Assembly: GCA_943788055.1 (NCBI GenBank)
Contig: CALSOU010000008.1
Location: 1 to 64,000, forward strand
Length of the DNA: 64,000 nt
Direction: 5' to 3'
From: an uncultured Saprospiraceae bacterium
GTDB taxonomy: Bacteria; Bacteroidota; Bacteroidia; Chitinophagales; Saprospiraceae
Positions 9,401-19,215 of this stretch are shown one piece after another. Both the position numbers and the translations under genes were made by a program. The notes below the pieces were generated by a model. That model saw only the letters and a list, made by a program, of their open reading frames with translations, had not been told where the DNA came from and searched no databases. Numbering within the stretch: position 1 is the stretch's first letter; every line of letters begins with the position of its first letter.

Positions 9401-12050
9401 TTGTGATAAAGTTCGTTCCGGGAGATAGCAGGGCTGCTACTTCTGTCATTTCGCCAGAAGACCATAGAACTTCATACGGAGCAACACCACCAAAAGGTTC
9501 AGCTACTGCCCTTCCGTCATTCTCGTTAAAACAACTAATTGCTATAATTCCGTCAAAATCTACGTTTAGGCTATTTGGTTGAAGAATTTCAATCGGATAT
9601 TTCGAAACACATCCGACATTGTCTGTGATATACAAGGTATCTTCCCCAGCAGCAAGACCAGTAAACAAACCATCTAAATTACTTTCACCTCTATACTCGT
9701 AAGTAAAAGGCGGAAACACTCCTGTAATATCAACGTCAAGTAATCCATTTGCTTCTCCAAAACATACGACTGAATCTTGTGCCTCTATGATTAAATCATC
9801 GACATTACAATTTATGGTCGAGCAAACAATTGTTACTGATTCACCTCCACAGATTCCTCCTATTGACCGCACAGTTATGGAATAATCTACTAAAGGAAGT
9901 AGTCCATCAACTGCATACTCTGTAACATCTCCAATATCAATCGCTGGATCGATAACTCCTGGAATAAATATTTCATATGAATCAGCAGTTGGCTCACCGT
10001 CCCAGGTAAAGCTTATGTAATCCTGAGAAATACTATCGCACATCAGATTAGTAACTCCGGGCAAGAGCGTATTTGTAGTTACAGTAAATGAATCCAGGTA
10101 TCCACAACCGTAAGAATCTATAACTTCTAAATAAAATGTCGTATTCTCAGAAACATCGATTGGAACACCTTCGCAATTTGTACAGATGTCGCCATCAATA
10201 TCAGAAGACCAATTGTACGTCAGATTATATATTGGGTTGAAACAAATTGACCAACCTGTAAACCTACCCAATGCACCAGTTTCGTCATCAATAATTAGTA
10301 ATTCGTAAGTTCCGTTACTTTCTCTTTCAGGGCCATATAAATCATTCCAAACTCCTTCTGGAAAAAAGTCGCCTCCATAAGTAGGGTTGGTATTGAAGAT
10401 AGGGCCTGATAATGAAGAGCCGTTTTCTACCTCTGTCAATGCAAAAGGTGTAAAGCAAGTATTAATATAATAATCGACATCTAGTCCATTCAGTGGTTTT
10501 TTACCGTTGTCTGTTGTTAATTCTAAAAACTGACCGGATGGTGTAATTAGAAAGACATCCATATCGGTCAAAAATCTATGCTCAAGTGTATCAATACAGA
10601 CAGACTTTATTACACCATTGGCGAGAAATTCAGGTACCACGCCAGATACATCAATAGGGAATGTATTTGGAACCAATTCATTCATAATCATAGAATTGGT
10701 TGACATTTCAAAGGATGGAGCTGGAGGCAATATGAAGCTTGGAGGTAGCGAGGTATTTAAAAATACTGTTTCGTTCTGACAGATTGTGGTATCATTTGGC
10801 ACGTAAACTACATTTCCTGTCAGAGGAGATTCAACTATCCTAATGGACACCGTATCTCTGTTACAAATATCCCTCTGAATATCAAAGCAAATAAATTCGT
10901 CACCTTCGACGATTCCTTCATCAACTGCAAAGACTTCATATGAAACACTCGTCTCTCCCGCTGGAATAACAATCTGGCTAGGAAGGCCAAAATAATCGAC
11001 ATTCAATGTAGCAGAACCTGGGCAATCTATCAAAACTGCGTCAACAATGATATCCTCTTCTTGAGGATTCGGAAGCGAAAACACAATTATTCCGGAATTA
11101 CAACCCTCTGCAATACTTCCATCAAGACTGACCGTTTCTATTTCAATGTTAAGGGACCCAGTCCCAAATGACTTCGCTTCAAGAAAAACAGCAGAATCGA
11201 AAATCTGATCGGCACCATCAGCAATTGCCAACTTTATCGTGTATTCTTCACAAGGAATTACAATCGCTTGTGCAGTAAAAACATCTAGATATGCCCCATA
11301 AGCAAATTGCACACTCCCTGAGTTATCGTTATAGTATTCTTCAAATGATCCTGGACAATTATTTGCAGGAACAGCACCATGTACGTTTGCGATCGAAACC
11401 GGTAAGTTTGTAAATGTAAGTCCGGAAGGATCTGATAATTCAGGTACTAGAGCAATATTCTCTGCCGCGTAACTTCCACCTAATGGATTTGGCCCTGTAA
11501 TGAAAAATCCAAAAACGTCATTGAATACTGAACAATTGTAATCGGGATACTCCTCACTTGCAAATACATAACGAAATCTCAGAGTATCTGCTGTAGGAAT
11601 AAATGTTATTTCATAAAAAGAAACATCGTTAACAGCCACATCAGTAATATTCTCCAAATCACTATCACCATTTGGACCTCCGGTATCTGTACTAGCAAAA
11701 TCAAGATAAGCACCAACAACGTCTGCAACAAAACCTGAACCCATTACAAGCCCCCGGTCCATATCAATCTCATTAATACCGTCTGTGAAAAAACCTACTG
11801 CATTGGAATCTCCTGTATAATCGATATTTGTAACTTCTACTCCGTCACCAAGAAAAAAGGTTTCCACAAGTGCTTCAGGATCAAGAGCTGCATTGGAAGC
11901 GGTAACGCTAAGTTGTGCGCTAAGGGCATTGAAACTAGTGCAAAACAAAAATATCAAGGTAACAACCAAGCAACTTAACCTACAAATTTTAGCAAAAAAC
12001 ATAAAGATAGTAGTACTCTCAAATACTGTTCTATCGATTTTATCAGTCAT
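6465..12050 (-). CDS. Giant SprB-repeat, T9SS type B sorted surface protein (choice-of-anchor L domain, P/Homo B-like domain, Fn3, SprB repeats, gliding-motility C-terminal domain)
   Basis: 1861 aa. N-terminal choice-of-anchor L (FRYVFASEEYPDY); P-domain-like block ending TGWSICFNP; about 12 repeats of the type CFGxxDGxxxVxxxGGxxPYxYxW; C-terminal VPTGFTPNGDFNNDILTVYG...PPGVYTWYVKA. Confidence 0.92.
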   Translation of the reverse strand: MTDKIDRTVFESTTIFMFFAKICRLSCLVVTLIFLFCTSFNALSAQLSVTASNAALDPEALVETFFLGDGVEVTNIDYTGDSNAVGFFTDGINEIDMDRGLVMGSGFVADVVGAYLDFASTDTGGPNGDSDLENITDVAVNDVSFYEITFIPTADTLRFRYVFASEEYPDYNCSVFNDVFGFFITGPNPLGGSYAAENIALVPELSDPSGLTFTNLPVSIANVHGAVPANNCPGSFEEYYNDNSGSVQFAYGAYLDVFTAQAIVIPCEEYTIKLAIADGADQIFDSAVFLEAKSFGTGSLNIEIETVSLDGSIAEGCNSGIIVFSLPNPQEEDIIVDAVLIDCPGSATLNVDYFGLPSQIVIPAGETSVSYEVFAVDEGIVEGDEFICFDIQRDICNRDTVSIRIVESPLTGNVVYVPNDTTICQNETVFLNTSLPPSFILPPAPSFEMSTNSMIMNELVPNTFPIDVSGVVPEFLANGVIKSVCIDTLEHRFLTDMDVFLITPSGQFLELTTDNGKKPLNGLDVDYYINTCFTPFALTEVENGSSLSGPIFNTNPTYGGDFFPEGVWNDLYGPERESNGTYELLIIDDETGALGRFTGWSICFNPIYNLTYNWSSDIDGDICTNCEGVPIDVSENTTFYLEVIDSYGCGYLDSFTVTTNTLLPGVTNLMCDSISQDYISFTWDGEPTADSYEIFIPGVIDPAIDIGDVTEYAVDGLLPLVDYSITVRSIGGICGGESVTIVCSTINCNVDDLIIEAQDSVVCFGEANGLLDVDITGVFPPFTYEYRGESNLDGLFTGLAAGEDTLYITDNVGCVSKYPIEILQPNSLNVDFDGIIAISCFNENDGRAVAEPFGGVAPYEVLWSSGEMTEVAALLSPGTNFITITDANGCELVESIDFDNPPELTADHLSMDASCFGTSTGIGIINPGGGTSPYFYNWGDPLNQLTQQANDLAAGTYIVTVEDINNCSTTEEVIIGEPGQIVTNVTGSSISCFNSLDGEAEVTIQGGNPPFDILWDTGSSDNPVLDLTAGWHYVTVTDNMNCEAIDSVEILAPEAIEVIFDNSDVSCFGLTDGEVSWMVTGGTGAITVTDLNNDVVTSPVSDLPAGIHCFSFEDSEGCVLDSCITLIEPVELVIDYLAVFESCFNTNDASIDITVSMGVEPYTFSWTGPNNFTSNSEDIFDINSGQYFIEITDANGCIKVDSLTLDEPEQIIIGTDVFNIACKGEADGILQITVTGGAEPYTYNWIGPNGFTSDEEDLINVLAGVYTLILIDDIGCTVQKQYEIIEPFQGIQAGISPDDEVCFEAKNGVASVQPFGGTLPYDITWSNDSKFTNINGLSPGWYYVTIVDGSNCFVVDSVEIIERPQIEIETSQSTSLCFESFDGSARVELITVNGVVQDPNDYEYLWNSFPLQTTQEALNLKGGADYLVVVTDQLGCTARQSVIIDTPEEVEAELSVIDSINCAQGDDGSIQINGIGGNSPYSYQWGQKTNFQTGPEASNLRAGTYLVTITDTNGCTGVEEFSIQDPFPISLNYRIFEVLCFGEEDGEVELIANGGTLPYTYNWSTGDSDDVIENLDEGLYYVTVSDANDCEIVDSVEVAQPLSPISIDASVNNITCADGQDGSIIVNASGGSGNYIYSLDNFLYNGSVEQIGLSEGTYTLYVKDANGCIDSIENIDIFSPVALELELGPDIYLSYGENFQFDPLLSNFQNPLSFEWKSPDKDLLSCDDCLNPFYEAIKQASFQLVVTDGRGCLVEDFINIYITNDDAVRVPTGFTPNGDFNNDILTVYGRENVKIIEFKVYDRWGELMYSNEDFLVNDDDLGWNGTFRDQEMPPGVYTWYVKAELTNGFAEVYSGNTTLIR
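7010..9815 (-). repeat. About 12 tandem SprB repeats within the giant adhesin gene
   Basis: Repeat starts read by eye: SVVCFGEANG, AISCFNENDG, DASCFGTSTG, SISCFNSLDG, DVSCFGLTDG, FESCFNTNDA, NIACKGEADG, DEVCFEAKNG, TSLCFESFDG, SINCAQGDDG, EVLCFGEEDG, NITCADGQDG. Borders approximate. Confidence 0.85.
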
Positions 12051-12300
12051 ATTTAAAGTCTCGGTTTAAAACAAGCTACAAGATAAACAGTAATATCGGT
12101 CTGAACTAACCTCTCATCAATAATTTGATCCTAAGTAGGACAATTCAGTAACTTAACGACACGAAATTACTAAATATTGACCTTGTGACCAGTCAAGACG
12201 ATGCATTGAGAACAACTTTTTAGGTAAAACCATTTGCTTATCTGCGAAATAATCCAATTCATCTATTTTTATCGCTTTTCATAAACTAATGCATTAGATT

Positions 12301-12308
12301 TAACTTTG
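12301..12308 (+). promoter_or_regulatory. Bacteroidota-type -7 promoter element TAACTTTG upstream of sppA
   Basis: Matches consensus TAnnTTTG 25 nt before the ATG at 12334. Confidence 0.5.
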
Positions 12309-12333
12309 CAATTAAAACACTGGATACATCAAT

Positions 12334-14046
12334 ATGAAAATCTTAAAGTTCACAGCAATTGCGTTCCTAATTCTACTACTTGTAATAGGGCTGGCAGCAC
12401 TTGGTGTTTATTCAGCAGTTGTTTCCAAACAGAAAATTGAAGATCACAGTATACTAGAATTGTCCTTTGCCGCCAACCCAGCCGAGTTGTCTATCGAAAT
12501 GTCTCCAATCCAATCGCTCATTTTGGGCGAAAGCCCACCTCCTACACTAAAGAACACGATCGAGCTGATTGAAGCAGCAGCATACGATCCGCAAATTGAT
12601 GGTATTTCCATAAACGGAAAATCCAATCTACGGCATGTGACATCGATGGAACTTAATCGCGCTTTGGTCAAGTTTAGGGAATCAGGAAAATCAATTTACG
12701 CACATGGTGATTACTACACGCAGAGTGCATATTTACTCGCTTCTATGGCAGACTCGATTTTCATTGACCCTATGGGAGAAATAGATCTTAAGGGCTACTC
12801 AATTATCCTCAGTTACTACAAAGGGTTTCTTGATCGATATGGAATCGAGATGGAAATATATTCAGCAGGAAAATTTAAGAGTTTTGTTGAGAGTTACAAT
12901 AGAACATCTTCAAGTCCGCAAAATAGAATGCAGTATGAAAAATATTTGTATGGTCTACAAGAGGAACTGATTCAAACCATTTCCGATAATAGAGGCATTG
13001 GATCTGAAAGAATTGAGCAAATCATACGAGAAAACCTTGCTTTCGACTCAGATGCATGTTTAAGCCTCAAACTAGCTGATGTAAAATCCTACAAACCTGA
13101 ATATGAGACGTTTTTAAAGGAACATACAGGTCGCGAAAAATCTCCTGTTATTTCACTTTCTAGATATAAAGCATCGAAAGACTTTTTCAAGAAAAAAGAG
13201 AAAGCTAATGCGGCATATATTGTTGTGGAGGGAAGCATCCTAGATAATGAAGGAAATGCTTCCACCAAAAAACTAAGAAGAGCATTCGAAGAGATACGAA
13301 AAAATGATGAAATTGATCTTGTTTTAATGAGAGTAAATTCACCAGGAGGCAGTGGAACTGCGTCGGACAGAATTTGGCATGAAGTAGAGTTGACAAAAGA
13401 TGCTGGCAAGGATGTAATTTGCAGTATTTCATCAGTCGCAGGAAGCGGTGGCTACTACATTATGGCAGGCGCTGATAGAATATATTCGGCTCCAGGTTCT
13501 GTAACGGGCTCAATAGGTGTTTTCATTGCGTTTCCAGTACTCGAGAAGGCACTTTCTGACAATTTAGGTATCGATTTTGATGCGATCAAAACGGGACCAC
13601 ATGCTACGCGATATAGCAGTCTCCAAGAGCTGAGTGAACCTCAAAAGGAGAATCTCAGAAGATCAGCGGATGATTTGTACGAACTATTTGTTAAGAGAGT
13701 TGCTACCGGAAGGGCAATCCAGCAAGACAGTGTATATGATCTAGCACAAGGCCGGATATATAGTGGAACTGATGCAAAAGACATAGGTTTGGTTGACGAA
13801 ACAATCTACTTTGTGGATCTACTTGATAGTTTAGAGGCTCGTTACGACTTGGATCGACTTGTTTTTACTGACTATCCCGAGGTAAAAACTGACTTTTCTG
13901 AATTTGCCAAGATCAATCCACTTCTTAGTTTGAAAAGTATGAGAAGTCAAGCATTGGCACTGAAGAACCAAATAGAAGAACTAGATCATTTACTAGAAAG
14001 ACCAAAAGTCATGTCGAGAATGGAAAATATTGATCTCTTCTACTAG
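12334..14046 (+). CDS. sppA: Signal peptide peptidase SppA, 67K type
   Basis: 570 aa; N-terminal TM; catalytic region SVAGSGGYYIMAGADRIYSAPGSVTGSIGVF; MRVNSPGGSGTASDRIW. Confidence 0.93.
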   Translation: MKILKFTAIAFLILLLVIGLAALGVYSAVVSKQKIEDHSILELSFAANPAELSIEMSPIQSLILGESPPPTLKNTIELIEAAAYDPQIDGISINGKSNLRHVTSMELNRALVKFRESGKSIYAHGDYYTQSAYLLASMADSIFIDPMGEIDLKGYSIILSYYKGFLDRYGIEMEIYSAGKFKSFVESYNRTSSSPQNRMQYEKYLYGLQEELIQTISDNRGIGSERIEQIIRENLAFDSDACLSLKLADVKSYKPEYETFLKEHTGREKSPVISLSRYKASKDFFKKKEKANAAYIVVEGSILDNEGNASTKKLRRAFEEIRKNDEIDLVLMRVNSPGGSGTASDRIWHEVELTKDAGKDVICSISSVAGSGGYYIMAGADRIYSAPGSVTGSIGVFIAFPVLEKALSDNLGIDFDAIKTGPHATRYSSLQELSEPQKENLRRSADDLYELFVKRVATGRAIQQDSVYDLAQGRIYSGTDAKDIGLVDETIYFVDLLDSLEARYDLDRLVFTDYPEVKTDFSEFAKINPLLSLKSMRSQALALKNQIEELDHLLERPKVMSRMENIDLFY

Positions 14047-14310
14047 TCCCAGATACAGGTATAAATTGCTCTGTCATCAAAACTTGATGACCAAATAATA
14101 TCCCAAAATTTTCTACGGGTGATTTAGAAAAGACTCTGAATTGCTATCATCTTTACAATGGTTTAAACCAAACACTTGAGAACAAGTGGTTGATAACTAG
14201 AGTGTTCACTCAAATTACGAAGCAGAATAGTTGGACAATTGAAAAACTAATGTAAATTTGTCTCAAGAGCATCGTACTCTTTAAGATAAAGTTTTTCATG
14301 GTGTGTTAAT

Positions 14311-14350
14311 GGGTAGGTAATCAAGTCTTTCTTGATTACTGCCCTTTTTT
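14311..14350 (+). terminator. Rho-independent-like terminator
   Basis: GGTAATCAAG-TCTTT-CTTGATTAC stem with GGGTA/TGCCC extension followed by T6. Confidence 0.65.
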
Positions 14351-15630
14351 GTTTTTAGGGCGAATAATCAGTCTCAATGATTGATCATAATTTATATAAT
14401 TCCACCACCAATTCAACATCACAACTACTTTATTCTTTACACCAATCAATGCCTACAAATGAACAAGTAACCACATCACCCAGGCAAAAAAGCCCTTAAA
14501 CTTGAAAAATGGTAATTCCACAAGTGCTTTGCTTCGACCTACGGTTGCCATTGTGCCGTAATCTTTGTAGGCAAAAGGTTTCCATTTGGAAGTATCGGAT
14601 CAATCACCTTGTGATTTTCTCAAGTTTCTCGCAAGGTTCTTTGCTTGTTGAATGGCAGGCTGCGTTACTTGCGGATGGCCATACTGCATGTTCTCTGACT
14701 CCATCATAGCAGCATCACCGAGGGCGAAAATAAAATTGTCTTCAGTAAGTTGATTAAACGCGTTTACTCTGAGTCTATTTCCGCGTCCATAGAATTTTTC
14801 TCTTTCAAACCCTTCTGCAATTTCACAAGTAACTCCTACTGTCCAAACCACCTTTCCAGCAACTATCTTTTGCCCGTCGGCAGTGACTACATGATCTTCA
14901 GGAATTTGATCTACCCTTGCATTCAAGAGAACTTTAACATCCATTTTCCTCAAATACTCAACAAACGCATCACCTAAAGAATCATCCATGCCTTGGAGCA
15001 AATTTCCCCCTCCTTGTATCAAATAGATATCTACTTCCTGATGATTTAATTCTCTATAATCCTTTGGTATTATGTACTTTCGCATTTCTGCTAATGCACC
15101 AGCCATCTCAACTCCTGTAGGACCACCACCCACGATGACAATATCGATCAAAGCTTGTCTATCGTCGTAGTTTACAGTTTGAAGCGCTTTTTCAAAATCA
15201 GTAAAAATATGATTTCGAAGATCAAGAAACTCTCCTACAGTTTTTAAACCGAATGCGTGCTTTTCAATTTCTGAATTTCCAAAGAGATTGGTAACTGCTC
15301 CCGTTGCAATGACCAAGGCATCGTAATCTAGATTTCCTTATGATGATACTACCTTCTTTTAACTCGATCAACACTTTCCAAAGTACATACCCGAATAAAA
15401 ACATTGTCTGAATTCTGAAACGTCTTTCTTTACGGAAATTAAATCGCGCTAGGCTCCAAACCTGCCATCGAAACCTGATAAAAAAGCGGTTGAAATTGAT
15501 GATAGTTTTAACGATCTAAGAGGATAACTTGATAAGCTTGATTTCTTAGTTTTCGAGCTAAGGTCAAGCCTCCAAAACCTGCTCCGACAATGATAATTCG
15601 TGGTAAATCCGATTCTGAGATCTTGAGTAT
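14336..15630 (-). pseudogene. NAD(P)/FAD-dependent oxidoreductase (type II NADH dehydrogenase) with multiple in-frame stops and one frameshift
   Basis: Manual translation: PRIIIVGAGFGGLTLARKLRNQAYQVILLDR*NYHQFQPLFYQVSMAGLEPSAI*FP*RKTFQNSDNVFIRVCTLESVDR [frameshift] VVSS*GNLDYDALVIATGAVTNLFGN...NLRKSQGD*SDTSKWKPFAYKDYGTMATVGRSKALVELPFFKFKGFFAWVMWLLVHL*ALIGVKNKVVVMLNWWWNYINYDQSLRLIIRPKNKKGQ*. The longest open piece is ORF 14600-15316. Confidence 0.9.
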
Positions 15631-15656
15631 TAGGTCAAAGAGTAGTATTTAGGTCT

Positions 15657-16901
15657 CTAAATTCGCTCGGCATTAAGCTTCACAATATGCAAAATAGTTT
15701 CAACTGCTTTCTCCATATCTTGGAGACTTGTCCATTCATGTCTTGAATGAATCGCTTGTTCTGCAGCAAATATATTAGGACAAGGCAAACCTCGATGGCT
15801 CAATACAGCACCATCTGTTCCTCCTCGAATCGCTTTAGGTTTAGCTTCGACTCCTGCCTCTTTCATCGCATCAAGAGCAAGCTCAGAAATAAACGGATAT
15901 TGGTCAATCATATCCTTCATATTTCGATATTGCTTGTTGCGCTCAATCTTAAAGCTTGATCCTGGATAATCTATCAATACCTCTTTTGCGGTATTTTCAA
16001 TTAGCTTTTCTCGGTGCTCTAATGCACTGGTATCAAAGTCCCTAATTATGAACGTTACCACTGTTTTTTCTAGACCTCCTTCAATATGATTTGGATGTAT
16101 AAACCCTTCTTTTCCGGAGGTTGTCTCGGGACTTAAAGTATCCTTTGGAAGGCGATCAATAATTGCCGCTACAATTTTAATACTGTGCTCCATTTTACCT
16201 TTTGCATACCCCGGATGAGCCGACACTCCATGAACTGTCAAGACGATGCTGTCTGCTGAAAAATTCTCGTCAGCATAGTCTCCCAAATCTCCTCCGTCAA
16301 GTGTATATCCAAATTTTGCAGGAATTAAGGAGGTATCAACATGTTGCACTCCGCGACCTATCTCTTCGTCGGTGGTGAATAATACAGAGACTGGACCATG
16401 CTCGATATCTGATACCGTATGCATAAGTTGATACATTGCATCCATGATAATTGCAACGCCGCTCTTGTCATCTGAGCCAAGTAAAGTTTTACCACTTGCA
16501 GTAACAATGTCATGGCCAATTTTATCTAATAGTTGCGGATACTTTGTCGCTGATATCACTTGAGTATTATCGTCTGGAAGTATTATATCTTGACCTTGAT
16601 AATTCCTATGAACAATCGGTTTCACATCCTTACCAGTGACATCTGGAGCTGTGTCAACATGTGAACAAAAGAATACTCCGTCGATATCCTTCTTAGAATT
16701 ACTTGGAATGGTTGCATAAACGTATCCGTGTTCGTCTGTATATGCATTTTCTAAACCCATTTCATGTAACTCTTTTACAAGTAATCTTGACAAATCCTTT
16801 TGCTTCTCAGTTGAAGGTGAACTGTCGCTGAAAGGGTCTGCTTCAGTATCAATTTTAACGTAGCGAAGAAAGCGATCTTCAAGTGTATGTTTTAACTCCA
16901 T
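15657..16901 (-). CDS. pepT: Peptidase T (M20 tripeptide aminopeptidase)
   Basis: VFFCSHVDTAPDVTGKDVKPIVH, GSDDKSGVAIIMDA, TTDEEIGRGVQHVD, IRGGTDGAVLSHRGLPCPNIFAAEQAIHSRHEWTSLQDM. Confidence 0.95.
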   Translation of the reverse strand: MELKHTLEDRFLRYVKIDTEADPFSDSSPSTEKQKDLSRLLVKELHEMGLENAYTDEHGYVYATIPSNSKKDIDGVFFCSHVDTAPDVTGKDVKPIVHRNYQGQDIILPDDNTQVISATKYPQLLDKIGHDIVTASGKTLLGSDDKSGVAIIMDAMYQLMHTVSDIEHGPVSVLFTTDEEIGRGVQHVDTSLIPAKFGYTLDGGDLGDYADENFSADSIVLTVHGVSAHPGYAKGKMEHSIKIVAAIIDRLPKDTLSPETTSGKEGFIHPNHIEGGLEKTVVTFIIRDFDTSALEHREKLIENTAKEVLIDYPGSSFKIERNKQYRNMKDMIDQYPFISELALDAMKEAGVEAKPKAIRGGTDGAVLSHRGLPCPNIFAAEQAIHSRHEWTSLQDMEKAVETILHIVKLNAERI

Positions 16902-17028
16902 GTTATCTTTTTTATTCTTTAATCACAAATTCCACTTTCACAAACTTACATTCCACGGGTTGAACGTAGATCAGCAAAAATGTGCTCTTTAAGCATTTAC
17001 AAAACTATTCATTTTTTATTCATGTACC

Positions 17029-17709
17029 CTACCTCACCGTTGTTTTGAATCCTTTACTTTCAGCAAATATATTATCGCTGTACATGTGCTCACAGATCAT
17101 TTTTGGAAAATAGAATGATCCAAGGTATGTAGCTTTCGCAACAATCTCAATCGTAACTTCATTTTTGTTTTCAAGACTGAAAAAGCTATTGACTTGATTA
17201 TCTTTAAAATATTGAAATTCGACGCCTTGGGGCATTCGTCTTCCAAATCCCGGAGCTCGATTATTTAGAATTTCCCAGCCATTTGGCAGAACTTGTCGTA
17301 GTACTAATTCATCAAAATTACCAAGTGCATCCGCTGGTTTTCGAATCGTAGTGCACACCTTAATTGTCGTACCTTGTGCAACCGAACTGACATCGACTGC
17401 TTTTCCTTCAACATCGAGGAAAGAAGTTTTGATAGATAAGTTTTTAGATGAAGTTCCTTCTGATCCCAAAAGTTCTTTTCCTACTGTTGTAGCTTGAACA
17501 TATACTGATTCTGTAGATATATTGGTAATCGAAAAACTCTTACTTGCTATGAAATCTGATTGAACAAAAACAGCCCCTGAAGAAGACGTCAAAGTATTGT
17601 TACTATTATTCCAATCGAGCTCAATTTGAACAGATTTATCTTTCTTGTTTTCTTTAAACTTAGCTAATGCTCTGAATACGAAAGCAGCAGTATTTGTCGA
17701 CAGATACTC
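17029..17709 (-). pseudogene. C-terminal remnant of a large alpha-2-macroglobulin family protein
   Basis: Frame open from an in-frame TAA (17710-17712): EYLSTNTAAFVFRALAKF..., ending VLRQVLPNGWEILNNRAPG...YFPKMICEHMYSDNIFAESKGFKTTVR. This matches only the C-terminal end of bacterial alpha-2-macroglobulins; the upstream body is missing. Confidence 0.75.
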
Positions 17710-17978
17710 TTAGTGTGTTAGTTAGCATAGCGGTGTACTTGTGGTAAGTAACACATATCATAAATGAAATGAAAGAATGATAGGTGCTAATTTACCAACA
17801 TTGATAATATTGATATAACGCAATGAAGATAAGTATAATTACCCGCTTTGTCCACAAAATCGAACGTCAAATTAGCACATAGCAAGTCTGTGAAACCTAA
17901 GAATGAATAGTCTCCTTTGAAAATTTACAATCAATTGCTAATCATAATATTAGAGGAAGATCAGTGAAATAATCGAAG

Positions 17979-19097
17979 CTACGGGATTAATCTAGTTTTG
18001 GGAACAAAATCTATCGTAAGTGAAAAAATATGAGAATAAAGAGCTCCAGTATCTGACGACTGAGTACCTATATTATTGAGAGCGTAGTCGATTTTGAACC
18101 TATTCAACTTTAAGCCCAAACCAACAGATGGCGTAACACTAAGGGATCTTGTTTGAGCGTTGAAATCATTCACAAGACGTTGCATATTGCCAACTCCAGC
18201 TCTTAAATAAACCATTTGATTATATCCGAATTCTCCTCCTATTGCAGGTTCTACTGCAAAACGATCGGTATTAATAATTCCGCTTGCTCTACCATCCGTA
18301 TTTAAGTTGAAATTTGCTTCAACCAAATAACTGAATTTTGAAGTATAATCTTCTCTATCACTATGAAAAGCAAAACCTAGAACTACTCTCGGCAGCGCAA
18401 TTTCGGAACTAGTAACAGGGATACTATTACCAGTTGCTGCAAAAACCTGCTTCTCCTCTTCAGTAAAGTTGAATGACCAACTATTGTATGTTGTTGTTAT
18501 GTCTTTTCCTACTGCACCGAATGAAAATCTTGGTCGTTGGTATTGGATACCTGCGTCTAGGCCAAATCCCCACGCGTTGGCAAATCTTCCAATGGTGCGA
18601 TAAATAACTTTGGCACTACCACCAACTCGCAAGTAATCGCCAAACTTCTGACCATACGAACCAAAAAAGGCATAGTCAGCAGAGGAAAAGTCAGTTACAT
18701 TATCATAATTTACACTGCCATCTGGACCTATCAAATTCAATGTGTAAGGAATATTATCTATTCCCATCCGTACTAGGGAAATTGCAGCATAAGAATTCTT
18801 CTCCTCATTAATCTGTTTTGCAACACCTAGGTAATCATAGTTTGCAACTCCACCAAACCACTCGGCATGCATTGCACTTACTTGAAGTGGAGCATCGACT
18901 ATGCCTGAAAGACCAGCGGGATTCCAAAAAGCTGAAGTTACATCATTTGTCGAAGCAACTTGGGCCTGAAACATTGCGTGCGATCTTGCACCTACCCCAA
19001 TATTCAGAAATTCGTTGACAAATTTTGTTTGCGCAAAGCTACTTACCGAAATAAGTAGTCCGATTATTAATAAAGAAAGCTTGTTCAATGAATTCAT
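17979..19097 (-). CDS. PorV/PorQ-family outer membrane protein (T9SS-associated)
   Basis: FVNEFLNIGVGARSHAMFQAQVASTNDVTSAFWNPAGLSGI...; start MNSLNKLSLL with signal peptide. ORF track extends to 19139. Confidence 0.85.
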   Translation of the reverse strand: MNSLNKLSLLIIGLLISVSSFAQTKFVNEFLNIGVGARSHAMFQAQVASTNDVTSAFWNPAGLSGIVDAPLQVSAMHAEWFGGVANYDYLGVAKQINEEKNSYAAISLVRMGIDNIPYTLNLIGPDGSVNYDNVTDFSSADYAFFGSYGQKFGDYLRVGGSAKVIYRTIGRFANAWGFGLDAGIQYQRPRFSFGAVGKDITTTYNSWSFNFTEEEKQVFAATGNSIPVTSSEIALPRVVLGFAFHSDREDYTSKFSYLVEANFNLNTDGRASGIINTDRFAVEPAIGGEFGYNQMVYLRAGVGNMQRLVNDFNAQTRSLSVTPSVGLGLKLNRFKIDYALNNIGTQSSDTGALYSHIFSLTIDFVPKTRLIP

Positions 19098-19215
19098 TTC
19101 AAATATTAGTATTTTGCCAACCAAGCGAATTTTCGACATGAATCAACACATTTCTTCGCTCTGCAAAAGTATAAACTTAATATTGAACCATTGTATTACA
19201 ATAGGAGTATAAAAA

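Noticed and set aside
6465-12050. The repeat array in the giant adhesin as a CRISPR or DNA tandem repeat
   Set aside because: The periodicity is at protein level (SprB repeats of about 75-80 aa); nucleotide copies are divergent.
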